Part shown: positions 6,577-12,780 of the stretch, piece after piece
Numbering within the stretch: position 1 is the first letter of the stretch
How the letters are laid out: the number at the start of each line of letters is the position of its first letter
DNA from: Candidatus Bathyarchaeota archaeon
Lineage (GTDB): Archaea > Thermoproteota > DRAE01
DNA: 12,780 nt
Assembly (NCBI GenBank): GCA_011041895.1
Contig: DRAE01000126.1
Location: forward strand, 1 to 12,780
Direction of reading: 5' to 3'
Notes under the pieces: generated by a model
The model's database searches: none
Told to the model about the DNA's origin: nothing
What the model saw: only the letters and a program-made list of their open reading frames with translations
Position numbers and translations under genes: made by a program

Positions 6577-7348
6577 TTTTTTCCATAAGGTTCATTACAT
6601 GCTGTACATGTGAATAATCTATCTCTAGTGCCTCAGCTACTTTTTTTGGTGGAAGCTTTAAGTCGTATATACCGCATAGAATTTTATCCAAAAGATCATA
6701 TGAAATCCCCAGTTCATCCTCATCTGTTTGGCCAATCCATAGTCCTGCAGATGGCTTCTTCAATATTATTTTCTCAGGTATGCCCATGTATCTTGCAAGC
6801 TCCCTTACCTGAGTCTTGTAGAGACATCCTATTGGAAGAATATCTACTCCTCCATCACCATACTTTGTAAAGTACCCGGTTAAGATCTCAGACTTGTTCC
6901 CTGCCCCGACAACTATCCTATTCAGTGAATTGGAATGAATGTAGAGAGTGCACATCCGGATTCTAGCCATTAAATTCCCGCGTGGAATTCTAGGCATTTC
7001 CCTTGCATGAGGACATATCTCCCAGAAGGCTTTTTCAACATTTCTCAAGTCTATGACCTCGTACTCGATGCCTAGACGTCTTGCCATGAATACAGCGTCT
7101 TTGACATCTTCTTCACTAGATGTTGATGTGGGCATTATTAATCCAAGAACATTATCTGCTCCAATGGCCTCCACTGTCAGTTTAGCTGTTAGAGAAGAGT
7201 CTATTCCACCACTTAACCCTATGACAGCTCCATTGAATCCTCCATCTATAATGAAGCTTTTTATGAATGAGCATATTTTTTCAGCGACTTTCTTTGGATC
7301 TATTTTAAGGCATTCATCTACTGCACCTTTAATGTCTTCCCTAGACAT
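6533..7348 (-). CDS. nadE: NH3-dependent NAD+ synthase
   Basis: Catalyses the last step of NAD synthesis: deamido-NAD, ATP and ammonia give NAD, AMP and PPi. The 271 residues match the ammonia-dependent form, with no glutaminase domain. Motifs in order are the ATP-pyrophosphatase loop LSGGIDSS (45-52), IMPTSTSSEED (71-81), RGNLMARIRM (123-132), VVGAGNKSEILTGYFTKYGD (146-165, deamido-NAD/ATP site and dimer contact), LPIGCLYKTQVRELA (171-185) and KKPSAGLWIGQTDEDELG (197-214). All catalytic segments are intact. The ATG at 7348 is well placed for the family. It lies 41 bp after the cation permease stop and is followed by the PhoU/TrkA_C gene. The AT-rich spacer could hold a weak internal promoter (CATATTAATTC), but co-transcription seems likelier. 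Ammonia is presumably taken directly from solution or from an unlinked glutaminase. Confidence 0.95.
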   Translation of the reverse strand: MSREDIKGAVDECLKIDPKKVAEKICSFIKSFIIDGGFNGAVIGLSGGIDSSLTAKLTVEAIGADNVLGLIMPTSTSSEEDVKDAVFMARRLGIEYEVIDLRNVEKAFWEICPHAREMPRIPRGNLMARIRMCTLYIHSNSLNRIVVGAGNKSEILTGYFTKYGDGGVDILPIGCLYKTQVRELARYMGIPEKIILKKPSAGLWIGQTDEDELGISYDLLDKILCGIYDLKLPPKKVAEALEIDYSHVQHVMNLMEKSAHKRSLPPIPKLD

Positions 7349-7389
7349 TTCACATAGACAATAATCAAATTGTAGAATTAATATGAAAT

Positions 7390-8586
7390 CTAGCTAAACA
7401 GGGGAGTAATTACTGAAGCAGATGCCAAAAAAATTGTCGTTACAAAATCGGAAAATGAGCTTTCTATGGGGATGAGGAAGTGATCAGGGTCCAAACCTCG
7501 TTTAAAAGTGTAAATGGAAAGTACTGCAACAACTATCATAACCATTACCGACGAAGAGATTGCAACTACTATAAAAAGGGAGAGGGCAACAGCAAACTCT
7601 GTGAGCGAGCATATAACTACAAGTTGTGAGAGAAATGATGTAAAGAGTATTGCAGATATCATCGATATCAGCGATGAGATTTTCTCCTTTCTCCTTGATA
7701 AAAGAGCTGATTTCAGATTCATGCCGATGGAACCTAAGGCTATTTGGGTGGTTATATCAGAGCCGATTGCAGCTCCAACATCTCCTACAAGCGTTAAAAG
7801 CACGGGATACATGACTATAATAAAGATATTTTTCTCAATGATGCCATGTATGGAGGTTAATGTTAATCCAGCTAGCGTTCCAAATACTAGTGTAGAAAAT
7901 ACTGCTAAAGAACCCTCCTTCACAACTGAGATAAATCTTCCGTTTCTTCTGTTTTTCACTATTAGAAAGGTTGATAGTAGCGAGAATAGGAGAGTTAAAA
8001 CAATGGAAAGTTCAATTGAGAAGAGTGAAAGCAATAGTGTTGCCAGATAGACTATGACTATCAATAGGTCGCATATGGAGGAAGCTATTGGATATGATAT
8101 TAAGTCGGGGTTTATTCCCTTTGAATATCCTCTTGACGTTATTATGGTGTTTATTGGAACCGATATTATAGTTGACATGAAGAGACAGTTGACAGAGACA
8201 CTAAATGTATGAACTATAAAAAGTGATGCACTTGGAATGGTTAATATGGCAGTTATGTTTGCAATTGATGCAAGCATGAGGCCTTCAATAAATGAAAGTG
8301 TAAGGATAGCTTGGAAGAGAGCATAGAATTCGGCAGTATTATTTAGTAGTGAAGGCCTCATCGTTTCAAGATTTAAACCTGTAGAAAGTCTTCCAGAGTA
8401 TATTCCTGAAAGATCGCCTCTAACCTCCATCAGCATTGGGAAGAGGAGAAGAGATAATGGAAACAAATGAAGAAGTTTGAGCAAATCTCTCGAGAAAATT
8501 CCAGCAAGTAGGTCTATGGTTGAAGCTGAAATGAAAACTAGAATCTGCGTGCCATAGACTATACTAGAGAGTTTTCTGAAAGCCAA
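7390..8586 (-). CDS. MgtE/SLC41-type divalent cation permease
   Basis: A 398-residue integral membrane protein with about ten hydrophobic spans and two homologous halves, resembling the membrane part of MgtE Mg2+ channels without their cytosolic N and CBS domains (archaeal 'permease similar to cation transporters' group). Half one has LFPMLMEVRGDLSGIYSGRL (47-66) and INPDLISYPIASSICDLL (158-175). Half two has YPVLLTLVGDVGAAIGSDI (260-278) and LDPDHFLIPIESSFSDFV (365-382). The acidic residues closing the last two motifs (Asp173, Asp380) are at the expected ion-pathway position. A basic loop (KNRRNGR, 211-217) separates the halves. The start is TTG at 8586, supported by GTGATC five bases upstream and an in-frame TGA just before it. 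nadE and the PhoU/TrkA_C protein follow, the latter a plausible regulator. Substrate Mg2+ is inferred; another divalent ion is possible. Confidence 0.88.
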   Translation of the reverse strand: MAFRKLSSIVYGTQILVFISASTIDLLAGIFSRDLLKLLHLFPLSLLLFPMLMEVRGDLSGIYSGRLSTGLNLETMRPSLLNNTAEFYALFQAILTLSFIEGLMLASIANITAILTIPSASLFIVHTFSVSVNCLFMSTIISVPINTIITSRGYSKGINPDLISYPIASSICDLLIVIVYLATLLLSLFSIELSIVLTLLFSLLSTFLIVKNRRNGRFISVVKEGSLAVFSTLVFGTLAGLTLTSIHGIIEKNIFIIVMYPVLLTLVGDVGAAIGSDITTQIALGSIGMNLKSALLSRRKEKISSLISMISAILFTSFLSQLVVICSLTEFAVALSLFIVVAISSSVMVMIVVAVLSIYTFKRGLDPDHFLIPIESSFSDFVTTIFLASASVITPLFS

Positions 8587-8590
8587 TGGG

Positions 8591-8596
8591 GATCAC
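8591..8596 (-). promoter_or_regulatory. Ribosome binding site GTGATC before the permease TTG start
   Basis: On the minus strand GTGATC pairs with the end of archaeal 16S rRNA (GAUCAC) and stands four bases (CCCA) before the TTG at 8586. This matches the arrangement at 1246-1251 and supports the TTG start. Confidence 0.45.
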
Positions 8597-8630
8597 TGTT
8601 GTTTTTAATTAACTATTGCCGTTAGAAGTG

Positions 8631-8640
8631 TTATAATTAA
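8631..8640 (-). promoter_or_regulatory. Possible internal TATA element for the permease-nadE-PhoU group
   Basis: TTAATTATAA on the minus strand overlaps the archaemetzincin stop codon. It would place a transcription start about 20 bases before the permease TTG, with the ribosome site in the leader. The 50-bp gap here is the largest in the minus-strand run, so a separate transcription unit is plausible, but the sequence match is weak. Confidence 0.3.
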
Positions 8641-9188
8641 GGATTGCAACCTTTTATTATCTTAGCTTTGCAGCGTTTACAGTATTTAGGTGGCTTCATG
8701 TCAACTTCATCGATACAGTTAGAAAACATCATGACACAAAAGTTTGGACAATGATCAAGTCCAAAAGTATGACCTAGCTCATGTAAGATTTCCTTCTTTA
8801 AACGCTCCATTAATATGCCAATATTCTCTTGGAAGCCATAAAATGATTCTCTAAGCCTTGTAATAGAGACTATAGCGAACCTCCCCGGGAATTCTGCAAT
8901 ACCAAATATGAAATTGAGACCTGGAACATATAGATCCCTATCTAAGACGACGACAACCTTTTCATTTTTTCCAATTTGACTCGATAAAAGGGATCTTACA
9001 CTTCCAAGTATTATTGACCCATTATACTGGCCTCTTTCAGCATTATATGCGTGTGAAATAAGCAATTTCTCATCGATGCTTGTTATAGTGTAGCTTCTGA
9101 AAATTTCAAGCTCTTCCCTCGTGATGTCTTCTAAGACCGGTTTTAAAATGGCCTCCGGGACATGTGATGTTACACATGTAAGTTTCAT
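8637..9188 (-). CDS. amzA: Archaemetzincin zinc protease
   Basis: Archaemetzincins are zinc peptidases with a second structural zinc site. This protein has HELGHTFGLDHC (136-147, counting from the ATG at 9188): His136, Glu137, His140 and His146. Then come Cys151, the Met-turn CVM (151-153) and a C-terminal CKRC (170-173) that completes the Cys4 zinc site. From memory the family pattern is HExxHxxGx3C-x4-C-x-M-x17-CxxC. Here both variable spacings look one residue shorter (CPNFC, then 16 residues). The frame also opens at ATG 9212, inside the upstream phosphoesterase gene. I prefer 9188 (183 residues, MKLTCVTSHVPEAI) because the family core begins there and the ATG follows the neighbour's TAA by one base. 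No signal peptide is seen, so it is probably cytoplasmic. The substrate is unknown. Confidence 0.9.
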   Translation of the reverse strand: MKLTCVTSHVPEAILKPVLEDITREELEIFRSYTITSIDEKLLISHAYNAERGQYNGSIILGSVRSLLSSQIGKNEKVVVVLDRDLYVPGLNFIFGIAEFPGRFAIVSITRLRESFYGFQENIGILMERLKKEILHELGHTFGLDHCPNFCVMMFSNCIDEVDMKPPKYCKRCKAKIIKGCNP

Positions 9189-9189
9189 T

Positions 9190-9930
9190 TTACATGAACT
9201 TGAGAAGGCCATATTTCTCAGCCTTGACCTCGACGGTTAATATTTCCCCCCTCGCTGGAAGAGAGGAATTCAGTAACCTTACATTGTCTAGCCTATATTC
9301 TAGAATGTTAGCATTATGGAGGTGAGCGTATATCACGAGATTTGGCCTAGTTTCAAGTATTACTCTCTCATATCCAGGGTGGCCAAGCCAATGGTATACG
9401 CTCCTATTTTCTCCCTCCATTACCTTAAATGAGGGAGCATAATGCATCAGCAGGATTACATAGTCAGATCTCCTTTTAGCTTCAAGCAGCAAGTTTTTAA
9501 CCTTTGATATTCTCTCCCTATATATTGCAGCTATTCTAGGGATGTTTCTAGCCTGCCATCTAGTTGGTTTAAGAAGGCTTCCCTGCGTCCCAACTATTCC
9601 AAGCTTGAAATCGTTGATGCTGAGAACGACATATTCATCATCTAAAAATGTTATCTGAGGAAACAACTTACGAAGAGTACCTCTAATGTTCTCAAACTCC
9701 TCGTTTCCAAAGCATGAGACTATTTTAACCTCTCCTATTTGAAGGAGTATTTCATTGACCACAGCCTTAAAGTATTGAACTTTACCCTTATAGATCATAT
9801 CTCCACTCATGAGGAAAAGATCGGGTTTAACATTCATCCTAGATAACGCTGCTTTAAACTCTCTAAGAAACTTTGGGGAATGTACGTCCCCCACAGCAGC
9901 TATGTTAAGCTTCTCCTTCAACTTTACCAC
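9190..9930 (-). CDS. Calcineurin-like metallophosphoesterase
   Basis: A 246-residue soluble two-metal phosphoesterase. Motifs in order are GDVHSP (14-19, Asp15/His17), MSGDMI (41-46, Asp44), FGNEEFE (74-80, Asn76), LLMHYAPS (160-167, His163) and YAHLHNA (201-207, His203/His205). In the third motif the usual GNH[DE] histidine, which protonates the leaving group, is Glu77, and the last motif has Ala where Gly is usual. Such variation is known in YfcE/archaeal-type enzymes and may alter substrate choice. It is too short, and has the wrong neighbours, for Mre11. The start is GTG at 9930, overlapping the upstream membrane-protein gene by 26 bp; a TTG at codon 4 is an alternative. Its stop lies one base before the archaemetzincin ATG, so the two are surely co-transcribed. 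The substrate (nucleotide, cyclic nucleotide or phosphoprotein) cannot be told. Confidence 0.9.
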   Translation of the reverse strand: MVKLKEKLNIAAVGDVHSPKFLREFKAALSRMNVKPDLFLMSGDMIYKGKVQYFKAVVNEILLQIGEVKIVSCFGNEEFENIRGTLRKLFPQITFLDDEYVVLSINDFKLGIVGTQGSLLKPTRWQARNIPRIAAIYRERISKVKNLLLEAKRRSDYVILLMHYAPSFKVMEGENRSVYHWLGHPGYERVILETRPNLVIYAHLHNANILEYRLDNVRLLNSSLPARGEILTVEVKAEKYGLLKFM

Positions 9931-10486
9931 GTCTCAGCCTCTTATAAAGGAATAGTATAGACACTACTGAGACTTGTATTATGCCAAGTATAATCGCTAT
10001 GAAACATGCAATGGATATGGTTACATAGGTTGAAATCTCTGTGAGAAAGACCCCATGCACAGGGGTAATAGATATGGAAACCGTATTACAGTCTGTTTCT
10101 TTGTTTTCAATAACTATATAATGTTCTCCTGTATACTCAGCAGCGTAGAGGAATATCGTGTTGTTTACATTGAGGCGTTCAATTCTTGCATTGAATCCCC
10201 AATTCTTGGTGTATTTGTTAAAATTCTCACCATCCATCACGTATACGTCAACATACTTCAATATATCCACAACGACCACAGATACTAATATAACCTCTCC
10301 CTTGTTGAGCTCCACAATGTAGCATACATAATCTTCAGGTGGAACGTTTACAAGTTCCTTAAGGAGAGGCTCCTCGGAGTATGAGACGTTATAGATCAAA
10401 TTGAGAGTTTTTTCCCTCACATATATCAATGACAGTGTTCCAGCCACTATTAGTATTAGCCCAATTGCCAGCACGAAGCGTTTCAT
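9905..10486 (-). CDS. Membrane protein with one extracytoplasmic beta domain
   Basis: A 193-residue protein of no recognised family. It has an N-terminal hydrophobic segment FVLAIGLILIVAGTLSLIYV (4-23), a domain of about 125 residues, and a second membrane span (about 153-180) followed by the basic tail KRLRRGK. The positive tail predicts both ends inside and the middle outside. The middle is beta-rich: GEVILVSVVVVDILKYVDVYVMD, then NNTIFLYAAEYTGEHYIVIEN, then a short terminal strand. This order resembles small pre-peptidase/GOLD-like beta sandwiches that bind sugars or protein partners. Two NxS/T sequons (NVS at 33, NNT near 108) fit exposure outside. It follows the surface-protein stop by 20 bp and overlaps the phosphoesterase gene by 26 bp. 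It may accompany the surface protein in the envelope, but that rests only on gene order. Confidence 0.8.
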   Translation of the reverse strand: MKRFVLAIGLILIVAGTLSLIYVREKTLNLIYNVSYSEEPLLKELVNVPPEDYVCYIVELNKGEVILVSVVVVDILKYVDVYVMDGENFNKYTKNWGFNARIERLNVNNTIFLYAAEYTGEHYIVIENKETDCNTVSISITPVHGVFLTEISTYVTISIACFIAIILGIIQVSVVSILFLYKRLRRGKVEGEA

Positions 10487-10506
10487 CCCAATTAAATAAT
10501 AGGATA

Positions 10507-12504
10507 CTATCTTAAGAGTAGATTTCTCTTCTTCCAGACAACGTAAACTATTGCTATTGCCATCAATGCCAAGACTATGCCTATCAGCGATATGTGAAAG
10601 GAAGTTGATGAATATTTGACAGTGTATGTGAAATATTTTCCATCATTGTCATTTACAGCCTTGTTGCCAAGTATATCATATGCTACAATATAGAATTCAA
10701 CTTTAGAACCAGCTGGCAGAGAGGGGATATATCCTTCAAATAGATCTCCAGCACGTTTGAGTTCAATACACTTCCATGAACTGCCATCAAATCTAAAGAA
10801 TAGGTAAACCTTTTCCACGTAGAGATTATCTGAAACAGTTACCTTTACTGAAACTGCCTGTACATCGCTTGGCTCCATTGGCTCTATTGAGGGAGCTTGA
10901 ATTGAGGGTGGGCTGTCATCGATTGAAAATTGCGAAAAGTTTAGGGTGATCATATGTAAGCAATCAAATGCTAAGGTGAGTTTTATAAATGAACGCCCAC
11001 TATGTGCTATGAGCACGTAAGTTTTAGATGTGTCGGTGAAATCCAGTAAAACTGTAGCGTAACCGGTTTCGTTAACGCTATACTTAGCAATCGTTCCAAG
11101 TGATTCATCTATTATTGTGATATTAACGTTGGAGAATGTGACTTCCTCCTTCATGCAAGAGATCGTGATTTGTCTAAACAGAAAGGATGAGACCTTGGAG
11201 ATTGAATCTATCGATGGCATCCTTGCTATGATTAAAGTACTGTTCTCAATTACTAGATCTTTGATCTTTGAGCTCTGTTCACCATCAAGTGTTAGACATG
11301 AATCTTTTACAGACATTTCATTCACTATACTCTCACCATAGATGTGTATCCTGCCCGAGCCCTTAGCTTCAAGTTTATCTATAGTCGAGTGCATAAGTTT
11401 GACTATTGAAGACATAACTATTGCCTCATCTACCCTAGAGAAGTTTAGGTATACAGTTGACCCTGAATATGCTTTAAGTATATCCATGTCTGCATTTGAT
11501 ATTTCAACAATTGATCCCTCACATGCATGCACCTTGTAAGATGAGATTGTAGAATTTATTAGTGTTATGTTTAGTGAGTAGAATATTGAGCCATTTATAC
11601 TTGAACCCCATAGTTTAGCCATCTTTGGAAGGTTCTTTACTGTAAAGTGGCCAACCACTTTGAGCAATGCCTCATTCACGTGAGATTTAATCAGTTTGAC
11701 GTTGGAAACCCCCGTGGCTTCTAAGGTCTCCACTTGAGAGCTGTTAAACACACATGAACTTTTACCGCGTACAAAGGTTCTGTTTAGGGAGCAGCCTTTA
11801 GCGTATAGCGTAGCTGCATTGTCGATTGATACATTATTCAGGATTGTAGCTGTCGCATTTAGTAGAGATTCCCCGGATACGCTTGTTGAATTAATGTATG
11901 AATTCAAAGCTCTAACTTCGCATCTTCCAGATACCTCTATGTAGGCGATGTGGGTAGATGTCATATTTACACTACATATTCCATATATCTCAAGCTTCTC
12001 AGTTATCTCGGCTCCATTCAGCATTCCAGTTGAGTTATCCGCTATGGTTAAGCTTGCAATCTTAGATGAACTAACTGTTATGGTAGAGTTTACTCTGCAT
12101 TCGATCATCGTATCATTGGAGATCTTAGAGGATGATATTGTGGCTGATGCATTATCCGTTATAATCATTTGAATTGAGCCAACTGATGTACAGACGTTTG
12201 AATTCACTATTTCAATTCTAGCTGTTTCATTGACCTTTATCACGTGTTCAAGATCCTCTGTCTGATTGACTATAAGAATAGAGTTTTCAATAACTAGCAC
12301 AGCATCCTTCATCACATATATATTCCCATTAACTGTGAAGTTAGAGTCTGCTATCGTGAAGGTGCCATTCTTAACTATTAAATCTCCCTCGTGTATTCTC
12401 TCAGTTAAGGCAGCTGCCTTTTCCACATGCATATACATGCCAAAGGTAAACGTGAATATTGCAGCGATTACTATTATGGCCAGGGTTATTGATCTCAGAG
12501 ACAT
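10507..12504 (-). CDS. Cell-surface beta-solenoid protein with Ig-like domain and C-terminal membrane anchor
   Basis: A 665-residue extracellular protein. It has an N-terminal signal peptide or anchor (ITLAIIVIAAIFTFTFGMYM, 6-25). Residues 140-430 form a beta-solenoid with an 18-residue period; six units at 179-286 are all exactly 18 long, and later units are 16-19. A small beta domain with a TIIDESLGT...NETGYATVL pattern (about 455-515) resembles a carboxypeptidase-regulatory-like fold. An Ig-like domain (about 532-630, opening SPPSIQAPSIEP) is followed by a transmembrane anchor SLIGIVLALMAIAIVYVVW (639-657) and basic KKR. I count about 22 NxS/T sequons, fitting a heavily N-glycosylated protein. 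ATG at 12504 has GGAGG six bases upstream. It heads the minus-strand run. Roles could be an S-layer partner, adhesin or glycan binding; no enzyme motif is visible. Confidence 0.85.
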   Translation of the reverse strand: MSLRSITLAIIVIAAIFTFTFGMYMHVEKAAALTERIHEGDLIVKNGTFTIADSNFTVNGNIYVMKDAVLVIENSILIVNQTEDLEHVIKVNETARIEIVNSNVCTSVGSIQMIITDNASATISSSKISNDTMIECRVNSTITVSSSKIASLTIADNSTGMLNGAEITEKLEIYGICSVNMTSTHIAYIEVSGRCEVRALNSYINSTSVSGESLLNATATILNNVSIDNAATLYAKGCSLNRTFVRGKSSCVFNSSQVETLEATGVSNVKLIKSHVNEALLKVVGHFTVKNLPKMAKLWGSSINGSIFYSLNITLINSTISSYKVHACEGSIVEISNADMDILKAYSGSTVYLNFSRVDEAIVMSSIVKLMHSTIDKLEAKGSGRIHIYGESIVNEMSVKDSCLTLDGEQSSKIKDLVIENSTLIIARMPSIDSISKVSSFLFRQITISCMKEEVTFSNVNITIIDESLGTIAKYSVNETGYATVLLDFTDTSKTYVLIAHSGRSFIKLTLAFDCLHMITLNFSQFSIDDSPPSIQAPSIEPMEPSDVQAVSVKVTVSDNLYVEKVYLFFRFDGSSWKCIELKRAGDLFEGYIPSLPAGSKVEFYIVAYDILGNKAVNDNDGKYFTYTVKYSSTSFHISLIGIVLALMAIAIVYVVWKKRNLLLR

Positions 12505-12510
12505 TTTTAG

Positions 12511-12515
12511 CCTCC
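12511..12515 (-). promoter_or_regulatory. Ribosome binding site GGAGG of the surface-protein gene
   Basis: On the minus strand GGAGG is followed by CTAAAA and the ATG at 12504. It is the canonical spacing and the strongest Shine-Dalgarno on this strand, which fits a highly expressed surface protein and confirms the start. Confidence 0.6.
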
Positions 12516-12534
12516 ATTAGCTTTGACGGTAGCG

Positions 12535-12549
12535 TTATTTAAAATATTA
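12535..12549. promoter_or_regulatory. Shared TATA-like element between divergent genes
   Basis: TTATTTAAAATATTA reads as a TATA box on both strands: TTTAAAATA on plus, 31-39 bp before the ATG at 12577, and TATTTTAAATAA on minus, about 37 bp before the ATG at 12504. It is the only AT-rich core suitably placed for both, so the two genes may compete for TBP binding. Confidence 0.4.
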
Positions 12550-12576
12550 CTGCTTCTTTTAAAGATTAGTTTCGAT

Positions 12577-12780
12577 ATGATAACTGTAAAGGTAAGGATT
12601 CTCACAGGGTTGAAGAATAAAGTTGGAAGTGATGAAGTTACGCTACTTTTTGACAAGCCTGTAAGCATTAGAAGGGTTTTAGAAGCTATTTGTGAGAAAT
12701 TTAATTTGAGAAATGAGGATATTTTTTGGTTTAACATTTTGAGACCTGATCTGAGGATCTTCGTTAATGGAGTGGATTAC
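12577..12780 (+). CDS. MoaD/ThiS-like ubiquitin-fold protein, 3'-truncated by window edge
   Basis: The frame opens at ATG 12577 and stays open for 68 codons to the window end. The order is that of a beta-grasp sulfur carrier: strand ITVKVRILTGLKNKVGSDEV, strand TLLFDKP, helix SIRRVLEAICEKF (50-bp region 12660-12700), then DLRIFVNGVDY (residues 58-68), which matches the FVNG/VLVNG strand before the C-terminal tail of MoaD. The part outside the window should hold the last ~20 residues and the diagnostic Gly-Gly end. Such proteins are the small subunit of molybdopterin synthase or, in archaea, SAMP modifiers attached to lysines and removed by JAMM proteases. It is divergent from the surface-protein gene. 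A 76-residue frame on the opposite strand here lacks any protein-like character and is a shadow. Confidence 0.75.
   Translation, partial: MITVKVRILTGLKNKVGSDEVTLLFDKPVSIRRVLEAICEKFNLRNEDIFWFNILRPDLRIFVNGVDY

Noticed and set aside
7514..8050. 178-residue plus-strand open frame
   Set aside because: It lies wholly opposite the permease gene; its Thr/Ser/Ile-rich composition is what antisense of a hydrophobic membrane protein gives, and no start signal is present.
9190..9930. Phosphoesterase as Mre11 partner of the HerA-NurA pair
   Set aside because: It is only 246 residues, on the other strand 4 kb away, has no Mre11 capping domain, and sits in an operon with an archaemetzincin; no Rad50 is present.
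12507..12737. 76-residue minus-strand open frame next to the surface-protein start
   Set aside because: It is antisense to the MoaD/ThiS-like gene, whose plus-strand translation has the full family pattern; the minus-strand frame has none and would block the surface-protein promoter.

Overview
The window looks archaeal, most likely from a thermophile of the TACK/Thermoproteota side, although the sequence alone does not fix the lineage. The evidence is gene content and signals: a NurA-HerA pair, an archaemetzincin, a JAMM protease, a MoaD/ubiquitin-like protein, a PhoU/TrkA_C-MgtE cation module, GTG/TTG starts, TATA-like promoters 30-40 bp before starts, and GGAGG or GGTGAT ribosome sites. The DNA is A+T-rich and densely packed. 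No gap between genes exceeds about 110 bp, and I saw no tRNA, rRNA, CRISPR array, insertion sequence or integrase.

Left part (1-5294). A plus-strand gene of unknown function enters from the left edge and ends at 765, tail to tail with a minus-strand operon. Read 5' to 3', that operon encodes a winged-helix regulator (1983-2297), a JAMM/MPN+ metalloprotease (1278-1958) and an unrecognised protein with a charged C-terminal helix (762-1241). Divergent from it runs nurA-herA (2408-5294): a NurA-family nuclease overlapped by 26 bp by a HerA-type ATPase. The 110-bp divergent promoter holds three imperfect tandem 19-bp repeats that cover the nurA TATA box and lie next to the regulator's own TATA box. 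They are a strong operator candidate, so the two arms may form one regulated cassette. The NurA appears to lack the C-terminal Tyr/His pair of characterised enzymes, which suggests a specialised paralogue.

Right part (5281-12504). Seven minus-strand genes lie nearly end to end. In transcription order they are a glycoprotein-like surface protein with an 18-residue beta-solenoid repeat, a small double-membrane-span protein, a metallophosphoesterase, an archaemetzincin, an MgtE/SLC41-type cation permease, NH3-dependent NAD synthase (nadE) and a tandem PhoU-TrkA_C protein. The last three probably form a cation-homeostasis group in which the PhoU/TrkA_C protein senses or gates transport by the permease, with nadE between them. 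The first four are an envelope-oriented set linked by overlaps or very short spacers.

Right edge (12577-12780). A MoaD/ThiS-like beta-grasp protein starts on the plus strand, divergent from the surface protein, and is cut by the window end. It could be a sulfur carrier or a ubiquitin-like modifier. The window therefore carries both a JAMM (desampylase-type) protease and a possible modifier, although they are 10 kb apart.
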